From: a virus | IMG/VR virus record: IMGVR_UViG_3300027963_000061 | Location: 1 to 64,000 of that record | Length of the DNA stretch: 64,000 nucleotides | Strand: one strand, 5' to 3' | In this document: positions 52,820-61,184 of the stretch, piece by piece | Layout of the letters: each line of letters begins with the position of its first letter | Numbering within the stretch: position 1 is the stretch's first letter | Program-made: the position numbers and the translations under genes | Notes under the pieces: generated by a model | What the model saw: the letters and a program-made list of their open reading frames with translations, nothing else | Told to the model about the DNA's origin: nothing | The model's database searches: none

Positions 52820-53000
52820 TATTGAAACGATATATCTTTTTGTATTTGTATTCACAATATTAGTGTCATTAAAAAATGTCACAAAGTTTATAGGTGCCCT
52901 GTTACAGAAAGAACCAAAACCTTTGGTTTACAGTAACAGGGAACTTATATTTTTGGGGTTATCAATAAGTTACATAATCACATATATTATTTCAAGATGA
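52812..53000 (+). CDS. Small two-segment membrane protein
   Basis: This 62-residue protein has two hydrophobic segments (about 6-24, TIYLFVFVFTILVSL, and 45-60, LIFLGLSISYIITYII) around a short polar loop with KEPKP. It overlaps its neighbours on both sides by four to eight bases. Function unknown; it could be a small holin-like or regulatory membrane protein. Confidence 0.6.
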   Translation: MHNIETIYLFVFVFTILVSLKNVTKFIGALLQKEPKPLVYSNRELIFLGLSISYIITYIISR

Positions 53001-53506
53001 GTTTTTACAAACAAATATTACCATTTATTGAATATGTCCATTCAATAAGAAAACTTAAAAATTACTTAAGTTTTGACATGGTGTTTCCAACAAAATGGTC
53101 TTTACCAAAGAGTTTGGTAGAGGAAGGTCAAATCGTAGGATTTGAAACCGAAGGTGCTGACACAAAAGGAATTTCATTTGTTGCGGAAATTTCAGATACA
53201 TCTGTCAATGAGATATTAACAAAAATTGCTAAGGTTATTAAATTAAATAAAGAAAAAGAGTTAAAAGAAAAACTTTTCCGTCAAACTGTTGAACAACTAA
53301 AACAAACATTTGAAAAAACAGATTTGGAAAGACTTCAAAATCTTTATTTTGATTTTGACATTAACGAAGAAACTAATTTAGACATTCATGAGCCAAGCGA
53401 AACAGAACCAGAGGATAATAAATTGGCTGGAGAGCGAGAAGAGAAAGGACCAAAGAGAACTAGACCTTCAAAAAAAGCTTCTGGTACAACAGATAACGAA
53501 GATTAA
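52997..53506 (+). CDS. Phage protein, unknown, with charged tail
   Basis: This 169-residue protein has a globular alpha/beta part (1-125) with LKNYLSFDMVFPTKWSLPKS, then a helix and an acidic-then-basic tail (EPSETEPEDN, GPKRTRPSKK). Such tails often mediate binding to other virion or replication proteins. It overlaps the previous gene by four bases. Family not recognised. Confidence 0.6.
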   Translation: MSFYKQILPFIEYVHSIRKLKNYLSFDMVFPTKWSLPKSLVEEGQIVGFETEGADTKGISFVAEISDTSVNEILTKIAKVIKLNKEKELKEKLFRQTVEQLKQTFEKTDLERLQNLYFDFDINEETNLDIHEPSETEPEDNKLAGEREEKGPKRTRPSKKASGTTDNED

Positions 53507-53545
53507 TAAAAAGGATATATTTCCTGAACCAAAAAAAATAAGTTT

Positions 53546-53791
53546 ATGGCAAAAGCTAAAAGTAATGATATTGGGGACTTAGAGAAATTAGCATTAATTG
53601 CTGAGTCAGTCCAAACAATTTTTATTGGAAAGGCAACAATTGTTTTTGAATTAGAAAAGAAAGAATACAAAAGAGTCATTAATCACTTTAGAGAGATAGA
53701 CAGACAACACAAACAATTCTCAATTGATATTTCAGGAACTGAATTCCACTTTATTTTGGCTGAGGAGATGAAGAAGGAGGAAGAGAAGTAA
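53546..53791 (+). CDS. Small phage protein, unknown
   Basis: This 81-residue protein has a mixed alpha/beta pattern (LALIAESVQTIFIGKATIVFELEK) and an acidic helix at the end (EEMKKEEEK). Its last 41 bases overlap the 3' end of the minus-strand gene. A terminator on the plus strand follows inside that gene. Confidence 0.6.
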   Translation: MAKAKSNDIGDLEKLALIAESVQTIFIGKATIVFELEKKEYKRVINHFREIDRQHKQFSIDISGTEFHFILAEEMKKEEEK

Positions 53792-54410
53792 ATTTTCTAT
53801 ATAAGATTTTTTTAGAGATACCTTTAGATTCTAACAAATCATAAAGGTATTTTTTTTGCGGTGTTGAATGGTCCTTAACAAACAAACAATCCCCTCTTTT
53901 ATTTTTGAAGAAATAAAGGGACAAACAATCCAAGAATCTTTGAGACTCAGATTCAGATTTGGTGGTAAACAAATGAATTTTTTCTTCTTCCTGTACAATA
54001 ATTTTATTATTGAGAGATGATATCATCTTCATACCAACACCTTTCAAATATTTTGAAATTAATTCCTGAGAAGTTATCTTCTTTTTCTTATCAATGTCGT
54101 AAATTGTTTCTTCTTTCTTATATGGTGCAATCTGAAATAAAGTCATACCATCTTCTTCTAGTTTAACCTTAACCGAACGACCAAACTCATCAGTAATATA
54201 AACAGGTATTAGTTGTCTTGAACTCATTTCAACAATACCAAGTTCATATCTACATGGCTTTCCATTCTCCACTTCGGTATTGAAAATAACCTCATCAGAT
54301 TTTTTTATTAAACCGTCATAAAAAAGTTTTGCCTTTTTATGTGTAATAAACTTCTTTATTATTCTTTTTCTGTTTTTATCCTTAAACAATACTACCATGT
54401 AGTTAGCCAT
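53751..54410 (-). CDS. Minus-strand phage protein, unknown
   Basis: This 219-residue protein has its start placed at ATG 54410; the frame stays open upstream but would run deep into the divergent DnaJ gene. The N-terminus MANYMVVLFKDKNRKRIIKK is basic, the middle has beta-strand patterns, and the C-terminal third is helical and Lys/Ser-rich. No family recognised. Start codons of this gene and dnaJ are only two bases apart, and the 3' end overlaps the gene at 53546, so it is embedded between convergent and divergent partners. Confidence 0.65.
   Translation of the reverse strand: MANYMVVLFKDKNRKRIIKKFITHKKAKLFYDGLIKKSDEVIFNTEVENGKPCRYELGIVEMSSRQLIPVYITDEFGRSVKVKLEEDGMTLFQIAPYKKEETIYDIDKKKKITSQELISKYLKGVGMKMISSLNNKIIVQEEEKIHLFTTKSESESQRFLDCLSLYFFKNKRGDCLFVKDHSTPQKKYLYDLLESKGISKKILYRKFTSLPPSSSPQPK
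53818..53857 (+). terminator. Plus-strand terminator inside a minus-strand gene
   Basis: Nine-base stem ATACCTTTA/TAAAGGTAT with a fifteen-base loop and seven T, 26 bases after the 53546 gene stop. The sequence also codes for part of the minus-strand protein. Confidence 0.75.
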
Positions 54411-54412
54411 AT

Positions 54413-55333
54413 ATGAAAGATTACTACAAAATTTTAGAAGTTGAAGAGAATTCGTCCGATGACGACATAAAAAAAAGTTATAGGACTCTCTCAAAGAAAT
54501 ATCATCCAGATATGAATCCTGATGGCGCGGAGAAGTTTAAAGAGATTGCTGAGGCTTATGAAATATTGGGTGACAAGACAAAAAGAACTCAATACAACAC
54601 ATCAAAAAGTAATCCATACGCGGGCACACCATTCCAAGATATATTTAATACAATGTTCACTCAACAGAACAACCCTAACTTTAGACATAGAAAATCCGTA
54701 CCTGATAAAATAATTAAGTTACAGGTTACTCCAATTGAATCATACAATGGAAATGAGAAAACTTTATACTATGTAAGAGATTTAGGTTGTAATATTTGTA
54801 GTGGGTCTGGTGGTGACCAACAAGTTTGTACAACATGTAATGGAGCAGGATTCCAAGTAAGACAATTCGGAACAGGATTTATGGTTCAACAAGTAAGAAC
54901 TCAATGTCAAACTTGTGGTGGTAAAGGATACACCTTAATTCATAAATGTTATTATTGTGATGGTAGAGGAACAAAACCTACATCCAATGAAGTTAAAATA
55001 ACATTACCTCTTGGGGTGGATAGTGGTCAGTATCTAAAACTACAAGACTTAGGTGATTATAGAAATGGTGAGTTTGGTGACCTAATTGTTCAAATAGAAG
55101 TTATAAACAAAGATGGTTATGAAAAAATAAACAACGATTTGATTTATAATCTTACGTTAAACTTAGATGAAATTCAACAAGACAAGTTTTTAATACCACA
55201 TCCAGATGGTAACTTGAACATGGATGCACCAAAAGTATTTGACACCTCAAGACCTTTAAGATTAAAAGGAAAAGGATATACTGGTGGGGATATGTATGTT
55301 AGACTGAATGTTAAGTTTGAAAGAACTACTTAA
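54413..55333 (+). CDS. dnaJ: DnaJ (Hsp40) co-chaperone
   Basis: This 306-residue protein has a J domain with HPD at 31-33 in KKYHPDMNPDG and a short linker. Four CxxCxGxG zinc modules follow (CNICSGSG, CTTCNGAG, CQTCGGKG, CYYCDGRG), then the client-binding C-terminal domains (ITLPLGVDSGQYLKL). It should stimulate host DnaK and could help fold or assemble the very large repetitive virion proteins. It lacks the long Gly/Phe region and dimerisation tail of bacterial DnaJ (about 375). Its start is two bases from a divergent start codon. Confidence 0.9.
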   Translation: MKDYYKILEVEENSSDDDIKKSYRTLSKKYHPDMNPDGAEKFKEIAEAYEILGDKTKRTQYNTSKSNPYAGTPFQDIFNTMFTQQNNPNFRHRKSVPDKIIKLQVTPIESYNGNEKTLYYVRDLGCNICSGSGGDQQVCTTCNGAGFQVRQFGTGFMVQQVRTQCQTCGGKGYTLIHKCYYCDGRGTKPTSNEVKITLPLGVDSGQYLKLQDLGDYRNGEFGDLIVQIEVINKDGYEKINNDLIYNLTLNLDEIQQDKFLIPHPDGNLNMDAPKVFDTSRPLRLKGKGYTGGDMYVRLNVKFERTT

Positions 55334-55469
55334 ACAAAGATATTAAATCTTTAACAATTTCAATACTACCATAGATAGTTGCAAACAAAACGTATGTACC
55401 TAAAACAATAACTCCAATATGTTTGTAGGAACTGGTTTTACTACATTTTTTACATTCTTTTTCTGCCAT
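55326..55469 (-). CDS. Small zinc-knuckle membrane protein
   Basis: This minus-strand ORF has 47 residues: a CKKC knuckle at residues 6-9 and one membrane segment (about 18-36, IGVIVLGTYVLFATIYGS). It fills the gap between dnaJ and dam, overlapping the dnaJ end by eight bases. The composition looks genuinely coding. Function unknown. The rest of the 205-base gap (55470-55538) is AT-rich with no firm signal. Confidence 0.6.
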   Translation of the reverse strand: MAEKECKKCSKTSSYKHIGVIVLGTYVLFATIYGSIEIVKDLISLFK

Positions 55470-55538
55470 AATTTTAATTTATAATAAATAATACAAAAAA
55501 AATTTGCCTTTTCAATATTTTGTTTTATTATTAGTAAC

Positions 55539-56378
55539 ATGTTAAGTTATATAGGAGGAAAATCAAAAATTGGTAAATGGATAGTTCCATTCTACCCACA
55601 AGACATGGAAACATATGTTGAGACATTCGGTGGTATGTTTTGGTGTTTCTATAACACGGATTTGTCACAATATCCAAATTTAAAGAGAGTCGTTTATAAT
55701 GACTTTAATCCATTGAACCATAATCTTTTTAAGTGTGTTCAGAACCCATCAGAGCTCCAAAGAGCGTTGGATGGAATATCTGTTCAACAGTTGGGAGTTA
55801 CAGTTACACCACCTGAATTCAAAGAGAAATTTGTGGAGTATCAAAGAGAATTGTTCAGTAGTGGATTTACAATAAACTATCCTGACTATGAGGTAGCCGC
55901 CAAATACGCATACGTCCTCACACAGGTCTTTTCTGGTAGTAAGCCTGAGACTTCATCGTTTATTGATTTGAAGGGAAAATACAGGTCCAAATACCTTTCA
56001 TTTAGGGACAAATTATCAAAACCTGCATGGATTGCACATTTTGATAAAATAACCCATGTTGAAAATTTAGATTTTGAAGATGTTATCAGAAAATATGATT
56101 CACCAACAACTTACATTTATTTGGACCCTCCCTATTGGAAGACTGAGAATTATTATAATAACCATGATTTTGACCGAGAAGACCATGAAAGACTTGGAAA
56201 TGTTTTAAATTCAGTTCAAGGTAAATTTAGTCTATCATATTATGATTTTCCTTTATTACATGATTGGTTTCCCGAAAATACGTTCAGATGGGAACGTAAA
56301 GAATTTGCTAAAGCCGCTGCCGCGAAAAAAAATGTCAAACAAAATATGGGTGAAGAGCTGTTGATATTGAATTATTAA
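55539..56378 (+). CDS. dam: Dam-type adenine-N6 DNA methyltransferase
   Basis: This 279-residue class D12 methyltransferase has SAM-binding motif X/I at YIGGKSKIGKW (4-14) and ETFGGMFW (28-35), an NDFNP motif (54-58), and catalytic DPPY at 196-199 followed by WKTENYY. It should methylate adenine in a short site, protecting phage DNA from host restriction or marking it. There is no partner restriction gene nearby, so it is a solitary methylase. Recognition sequence cannot be read from the protein. Confidence 0.85.
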   Translation: MLSYIGGKSKIGKWIVPFYPQDMETYVETFGGMFWCFYNTDLSQYPNLKRVVYNDFNPLNHNLFKCVQNPSELQRALDGISVQQLGVTVTPPEFKEKFVEYQRELFSSGFTINYPDYEVAAKYAYVLTQVFSGSKPETSSFIDLKGKYRSKYLSFRDKLSKPAWIAHFDKITHVENLDFEDVIRKYDSPTTYIYLDPPYWKTENYYNNHDFDREDHERLGNVLNSVQGKFSLSYYDFPLLHDWFPENTFRWERKEFAKAAAAKKNVKQNMGEELLILNY

Positions 56379-56398
56379 CTATTTTTGCTTTCACAATA

Positions 56399-56406
56399 TA
56401 TTTATA
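56399..56406 (+). promoter_or_regulatory. TATTTATA box before LRR protein
   Basis: ATATATTTATAATATAA lies 24 bases before ATG 56423, the same distance as at 21904. Confidence 0.4.
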
Positions 56407-56422
56407 ATATAAATTAACGGTA

Positions 56423-57742
56423 ATGAGATTCACGTCAATATTAAGACAAGTAATACTTGAGCAATCAAGATTTGAAATTTTGAGAGATACCTTAACAAAG
56501 GCAACTCAAGATAAAGAGGGTAAAAAGGTTAAAGCTAGAATGACTCCCCAAGAGTTTTTGGCGATTGTACAAGCTGACCCTACAACCAAAATGAATAATA
56601 TTGACCCTGAAACGGCTAATTCTAAAGAACTTGAGAAAATCAAGGCGGGAAAATATGTACAGTGGTTACTTAAAAATTATTTGACTCCAAAGACTGAAAG
56701 ACAACTTGGTGACAGTGGATATGAGAAAGAAGTAAAACAAGTTAAGGAAACTTTTATGGAGGATTTGTACAAAGTTACAGATGACCTTAAGAAGTTTGAT
56801 AGATTTAAAGGAAAACTTCCAGCTGAGGCTAGAGATATTAATAAATTAACTCCTGATACATTGTATGATGCGGTTAAGGATTTTGATTTAACATTGGCAT
56901 CAACAACAAAGGCTGAAAGAAAATCTGCAGAGGTTCATCCAGGTGCTAAGTTAATGTATGATGGTGATAATTGGAGAGTTATTGAAATTAAAGATAAAGG
57001 CGTTGTTGGTAAAGAGGCGGCTTGTTTCTATGGAGGTAATAACCAAGAGACAAGATGGTGTACATCAGCTCCAGGAGCTTCATGGTTTGATAGATATATC
57101 AAAGACGGTCCTTTATATGTTATATTTAATCCAAATGATACAGATGTATCACCTACAACAGGATTACCTAAAAATCGTTATCAATTCCATTTCCCATCAA
57201 ATCAATTCATGGATAAGGATGACCGTCAACAAGATTTAGTTCAATTACTTAATGGACCAATGGCTGAGTTGAAAGATTTCTTTAAACCTGAGTTTGCTAA
57301 AGGATTGACTGTTGGTGGACAAAAGTTGGTTATTGATAGTTTCAGTCATGGAGCAATTGGTAAATTTATTGCACTTTATGGTTTAGATGATTTAATTAAT
57401 AACTTACCTGATACTTTAGAAGAATTCCAAATTCAAAATAGAGATAATAAGAGTGACATCACTATTAAAATCCCTGAACAAATTGGAAGATTTAAAGACT
57501 TACATATGATTCTTTTGGATAACTGTATTGAATCTGTTCCTGATGCGATTTGCACATTACCTAAACTTAGATTTTTAGCTCTAATTAATAATCCTAAGTT
57601 AACTTCAATTCCTGAATGTATTGTAGACTTACCAAGTCTTTATTTCTTGAATTTGAAAGGTTCATCAAATGTTCAAGTACCTGAAGCAATTAAGGCTAAA
57701 GGAACTGACATGGGTGGAGGAATGTGGGACCTTCAAGACTAA
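56423..57742 (+). CDS. Protein with TRWC motif domain and C-terminal leucine-rich repeats
   Basis: This protein has 439 residues. The N-terminal helix SILRQVILEQSRFEIL carries an ILE-type motif also seen in two other genes. A central domain (about 175-290) contains TRWCTSAPGASWFDRYIKDGPLYVI and YQFHFPSNQFMD, a pattern shared with other phage proteins of unknown function and distantly with the PcfJ region. The last 110 residues hold about three leucine-rich repeats (LPKLRFLALINNPKLTSIPE-like). LRRs usually bind proteins, so a host-interaction role is plausible. The TATTTATA box suggests late expression. Confidence 0.65.
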   Translation: MRFTSILRQVILEQSRFEILRDTLTKATQDKEGKKVKARMTPQEFLAIVQADPTTKMNNIDPETANSKELEKIKAGKYVQWLLKNYLTPKTERQLGDSGYEKEVKQVKETFMEDLYKVTDDLKKFDRFKGKLPAEARDINKLTPDTLYDAVKDFDLTLASTTKAERKSAEVHPGAKLMYDGDNWRVIEIKDKGVVGKEAACFYGGNNQETRWCTSAPGASWFDRYIKDGPLYVIFNPNDTDVSPTTGLPKNRYQFHFPSNQFMDKDDRQQDLVQLLNGPMAELKDFFKPEFAKGLTVGGQKLVIDSFSHGAIGKFIALYGLDDLINNLPDTLEEFQIQNRDNKSDITIKIPEQIGRFKDLHMILLDNCIESVPDAICTLPKLRFLALINNPKLTSIPECIVDLPSLYFLNLKGSSNVQVPEAIKAKGTDMGGGMWDLQD

Positions 57743-57765
57743 TTCTTAACTAAAATTTTAATACC

Positions 57766-58047
57766 ATGAGTGTTGATGTTGAAATATACATGAATAACAT
57801 TGTAAAATTCTTCAAAGAGAATCCAAAAGATTTACTTAATCTAGTACCCAAAAGTAAAGAAGAAGAATTCTATGTTAAAATTCGTGAGATTGCTTTATTG
57901 AATGCCGAAAAAGGTGAAGATGCAAATTTAACCCAAAAACAATTGACGGAAATTTGTGTTGTTTTAAATGGTAAGCATCCAATTATAGACAAAAAAATTA
58001 AAGGAATTTTCATTGAGACCAAATACGGTCAAATTTGTTTAAATTAA
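57766..58047 (+). CDS. Small phage protein, unknown
   Basis: This 93-residue, mostly helical protein (VEIYMNNIVKFFKENPKDLLNLV) has an acidic/Lys mix and a short C-terminal strand (GIFIETKYGQICLN). It has the size and pattern of small regulators or adaptors. The next promoter starts four bases after its stop. Confidence 0.55.
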   Translation: MSVDVEIYMNNIVKFFKENPKDLLNLVPKSKEEEFYVKIREIALLNAEKGEDANLTQKQLTEICVVLNGKHPIIDKKIKGIFIETKYGQICLN

Positions 58048-58050
58048 TTT

Positions 58051-58082
58051 TTTGGCAGTTTAAAATATTGTCCTTATCTTTG
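58051..58082 (+). promoter_or_regulatory. Bacteroidota-type promoter (TTTG-N20-TATCTTTG)
   Basis: TTTG at 58051-58054 and TATCTTTG at 58075-58082, 20 bases apart; leader of about 16 bases to the DUF932 gene. Confidence 0.8.
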
Positions 58083-58101
58083 TATTCTTAAACAATAAGA
58101 T

Positions 58102-58851
58102 ATGTTATCAATAGAAACCCTACAGGAAGTTGCCCCTTCAGTATTCGCAACAAGTCCATCACCCAAGATGTCTGACAAGTATACCTTCGTTCCAACAATT
58201 GAAGTTATTGAAAACTTTGATAGAGAAGGTTGGAAGGTTTATTCAGCCAAACAAGTCGGTAAAGGAAATTATGCTCAACACGAGCTTCGCCTTCGTAATG
58301 GTGAATTACCTCAAGTTGGTGATTCATTGATTGAGGCTGTAATCAGAAACTCTCATAATGGAATTAGTTCCTTCTCTGTGAGTTCAGGTTTACACAGATT
58401 GGTATGTTCTAATGGACTTACCGTTCCTACCTCAGTTGCTGACGCAATTTCAGTTAGACACATGAATTTTGACTTGGGTATGGTGAGAGAAATCACAGAC
58501 CAATTTGCTGAAAGATTACCTGTCATTCAGAGGTCTGTTGGAAAGATGGAAACAACATTCTTAAGTGAAGGACAACTAGTTGACTTCGTAAACAAATCAG
58601 CAATGATTCGTTGGGAAAAAGGTTCAATACCTAAGTTCAAATTAGAAGACTTCTTACGTCCCGAAAGAGATGGTGATGTTGGTAACAGTGTATGGAAGAC
58701 CTTCAATGTAATTCAAGAAAAGTTCGTTCGTGGTGGAATGAAGTACAATTCAAAAAAAGGAAGAGTCGTTTCTATGAGAGAGTTGAAAAACTTTTATAAC
58801 ATCAACAAGGTTAACACGGGCTTGTGGGAGTTGGCAGAAACTTATTGTTAA
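58102..58851 (+). CDS. DUF932 family protein
   Basis: This 249-residue protein resembles the DUF932 family found in phages and plasmids: YTFVPTIEVIENFDREGW, SSGLHRLVCSNGLTV (about 94-108) and a helical second half. The family is linked to mobile elements, but its biochemical role is unknown. It stands as a single-gene unit between a strong promoter and a strong terminator. Length is typical for phage members. Confidence 0.7.
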   Translation: MLSIETLQEVAPSVFATSPSPKMSDKYTFVPTIEVIENFDREGWKVYSAKQVGKGNYAQHELRLRNGELPQVGDSLIEAVIRNSHNGISSFSVSSGLHRLVCSNGLTVPTSVADAISVRHMNFDLGMVREITDQFAERLPVIQRSVGKMETTFLSEGQLVDFVNKSAMIRWEKGSIPKFKLEDFLRPERDGDVGNSVWKTFNVIQEKFVRGGMKYNSKKGRVVSMRELKNFYNINKVNTGLWELAETYC

Positions 58852-58857
58852 AAATAG

Positions 58858-58888
58858 ATGGGAGACATTGTCTCCCATTTTTATTTTC
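58858..58888 (+). terminator. Intrinsic terminator after DUF932 gene
   Basis: Perfect nine-base stem ATGGGAGAC/GTCTCCCAT with a three-base loop, then TTTTATTTT. The loop and stem also contain a TTG placed 20 bases before the next -7 box. Confidence 0.9.
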
Positions 58889-58898
58889 CTTATCTTTG
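58868..58898 (+). promoter_or_regulatory. Promoter overlapping the terminator (TTG-N20-TATCTTTG)
   Basis: TATCTTTG at 58891-58898 is perfect; TTG at 58868-58870 lies in the hairpin. The ATG pair at 58901/58904 follows the -7 box by two to five bases, so the transcript is probably leaderless. Confidence 0.65.
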
Positions 58899-58900
58899 CA

Positions 58901-60535
58901 ATGATGAAAGAAGAAATCTACAAAAAAAATTTTGAGAAATATACTTGTGTAAAATACAAAGACCAAAATCCGATTGGTAATAGAATAAAAGACATGTATG
59001 ACCCGACTGAGAAACATCCATTCTTTGAAATGGAAGAATCTTTTGAAGGGGAAGAGCATTTTAATAAAAACTTTTCCAATCAAATATATTCAGTAATGAA
59101 AACATATGTTATGTTGGTTGTTGAAAAAAATGGGGATAAAGTAGTATTCAAATTTTTCCAAGGTTCAAAATGGAGAAGAGAAGGTAAACCGTGGTTCAAG
59201 GTTGTTAAAGATGTAAATTACATTTCAGTTAATACCAAGACTGGAGATGTTTATCATGGTCATATAAAAAACTATCAGAAGAAAACAAAATGTTCTAAGA
59301 TGATTAGAAGGAATTGTTTTTTTATGGACCCGCTCAACACAATTAAATCTCACGCTAAAAACATGTTAAGTCAATTTACGGATAAAGCTTATGAGGAGGT
59401 TATGATGGCGTTTTCTGAATTTATGTTTCAGATAGACCAAAGAAATGATTTTCAAAATTTAACATATGGGGATAGGTTATTTAGATTTTATTTGGACAAA
59501 AGAAACATTAAGTACCCAAATAATTTTGGGATATATACACATGAATTTATGGGTCCTGAGATTAAAAAAATCTTAAAGAAAAATAATAATAGATTAGTAG
59601 ATTCTTTAATGATAAAACATCAACTATCGGGCAAAAAACTAAAGAAAGCATTACATTCTTGTACTAGATTGAATATGGTTATTTATCAAACAGCAAGAAA
59701 TTTATTCGGAGATGATTGGTTAAACCAAGATGATGATAATGTTATTATAGACTTATTAGATTCTGCAGTTGGTAACATAACTATACCACCATTATTCATT
59801 GAACTCATCTCAAAGGAAGAATTAAAAAAGGTTTACAGGTTGTTTAAACAAGTATACATACATCAAGATTTAGATGCATTTACATTTCAAGACCATGTAC
59901 GGATGTATGCTGAACTTAAAATGTATGGGGAACAAGATTTAAAATGGACTTCATTTGAAGATAAAAATGAGTTTAGGGAGGAACACCTGGATTGGACCGA
60001 TAGACTTCAACATTATAAACAAGGAGAGTATACCAGACACTATCCTGAATATATGTATGAGATGATATCTCAACCGTTATATGATGATTTTTATCCTGTG
60101 CTTTTAGATACAAGTTCAAAATACAATGAGGAGAGTAGTTATCAGTCCAACTGTGTTAAAGGATATATTGGAAAGGCTGGTTGTTTAATTATTTCTGTGA
60201 TATGTGGGAAGTTCTTGGTGCAAGAAAGGGCAACTATTGAATATCGGTTGACCATGAAGGATGGATTGGTACATGCTGATAGGGTTCAAAGTTTGGGTAA
60301 GTTCAATCAGAAATTGGAGACTCATTGGGATACAGTTCTATTGAAATTGGATAAACAAGTATTATCTTGTGTAAGAGATGAAAGATTTGAATCTGTAAAA
60401 CTGACCAAGAAATGTAACAATGGGGTAATTCTTAATTCGGATACTTATTGGAACAACGATGGTAACTTGAGATGGGTGGTTCAAAATATTGACAACAGTT
60501 ACAATTCATTTCTTTATCAAAATATGGAATTTTAA
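58901..60535 (+). CDS. PcfJ-like protein
   Basis: This 544-residue protein has its start placed at ATG 58901 (or 58904); a TTG 33 bases upstream is inside the terminator. A C-terminal domain (about 400-500) has SYQSNCVKGYIGKAGCLIIS and ERATIEYRLTMKD, typical of PcfJ-family proteins carried by conjugative elements and phages, function unknown. The N-terminal two thirds are helical and Lys/Asp-rich, with an FFQGSKWRREGKPWFK segment near 90. It begins its own transcription unit that runs to the glutaredoxin gene. Confidence 0.65.
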   Translation: MMKEEIYKKNFEKYTCVKYKDQNPIGNRIKDMYDPTEKHPFFEMEESFEGEEHFNKNFSNQIYSVMKTYVMLVVEKNGDKVVFKFFQGSKWRREGKPWFKVVKDVNYISVNTKTGDVYHGHIKNYQKKTKCSKMIRRNCFFMDPLNTIKSHAKNMLSQFTDKAYEEVMMAFSEFMFQIDQRNDFQNLTYGDRLFRFYLDKRNIKYPNNFGIYTHEFMGPEIKKILKKNNNRLVDSLMIKHQLSGKKLKKALHSCTRLNMVIYQTARNLFGDDWLNQDDDNVIIDLLDSAVGNITIPPLFIELISKEELKKVYRLFKQVYIHQDLDAFTFQDHVRMYAELKMYGEQDLKWTSFEDKNEFREEHLDWTDRLQHYKQGEYTRHYPEYMYEMISQPLYDDFYPVLLDTSSKYNEESSYQSNCVKGYIGKAGCLIISVICGKFLVQERATIEYRLTMKDGLVHADRVQSLGKFNQKLETHWDTVLLKLDKQVLSCVRDERFESVKLTKKCNNGVILNSDTYWNNDGNLRWVVQNIDNSYNSFLYQNMEF

Positions 60536-60888
60536 TGAACAAACCAGAGTACATACAAAATTTAGAATCAAAAGAAGATGTCTTTTCAGTTATGGTTGGC
60601 CCAATCCTGAAAGGAGAATTTTTAAAATTTTTAAATGACAAGAAACTAACAAGAGTTTATGAAAAATCATCAATGAATGAAAGTGGTATTGTAAAATTTG
60701 AAGAGGTGATTTTCAAAAGCCAACAAAACTTTTATTTATGTATTGAAATAAAGGTAAACCCAAATGTGGATACAAGTTTCAATTTAACTATTTATTATAA
60801 AACAGGACAATACAGTGAGTTGTATTTGTTCTTATCACAATTATTAAAACAATATAAAAATGCAACAACTAACAACAGAACAACTTAA
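60535..60888 (+). CDS. Phage protein, unknown
   Basis: This 117-residue alpha/beta protein (GPILKGEFLKFLNDKKLTRVYEK) has strands NFYLCIEIKVNP and FNLTIYYK. Its start overlaps the preceding stop (TAATG) and its end overlaps the thioredoxin gene by 29 bases. No family named. Confidence 0.6.
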   Translation: MNKPEYIQNLESKEDVFSVMVGPILKGEFLKFLNDKKLTRVYEKSSMNESGIVKFEEVIFKSQQNFYLCIEIKVNPNVDTSFNLTIYYKTGQYSELYLFLSQLLKQYKNATTNNRTT

Positions 60889-61183
60889 ACAAAAAATGCA
60901 GAATGGGGAAGACTTTGTCTTGGACTTATTCGCAACATGGTGTGGACCTTGCAAAGTAATGTTAAACAATCTTTCAAAGGTTAATGAATCATTGATAAAT
61001 GAATCGGCAGGAGCGCCAAAATATAGTATCTACAAGTATGACATTGACACAGATAAAGAGTTTGTTATTACTGAGTTAGGTATTAGAAGTGTACCAACCA
61101 TAAAAATATACAAAGGGGGTAAAGAGGTTTTTTCAAGACCAGGTGTTATGACTCCAGGAGAAGTATTAAGTTTATTAGATTAA
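60860..61183 (+). CDS. Thioredoxin
   Basis: This 107-residue protein has active site WCGPC at 27-31 (Cys28, Cys31) and the cis-Pro loop VPT near 79. It reduces disulfides and could feed electrons to a ribonucleotide reductase or act in replication, as host thioredoxin does for T7 polymerase. Normal thioredoxin length. It sits one base before the glutaredoxin gene, making a redox pair. Confidence 0.9.
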   Translation: MQQLTTEQLKQKMQNGEDFVLDLFATWCGPCKVMLNNLSKVNESLINESAGAPKYSIYKYDIDTDKEFVITELGIRSVPTIKIYKGGKEVFSRPGVMTPGEVLSLLD

Positions 61184-61184
61184 T

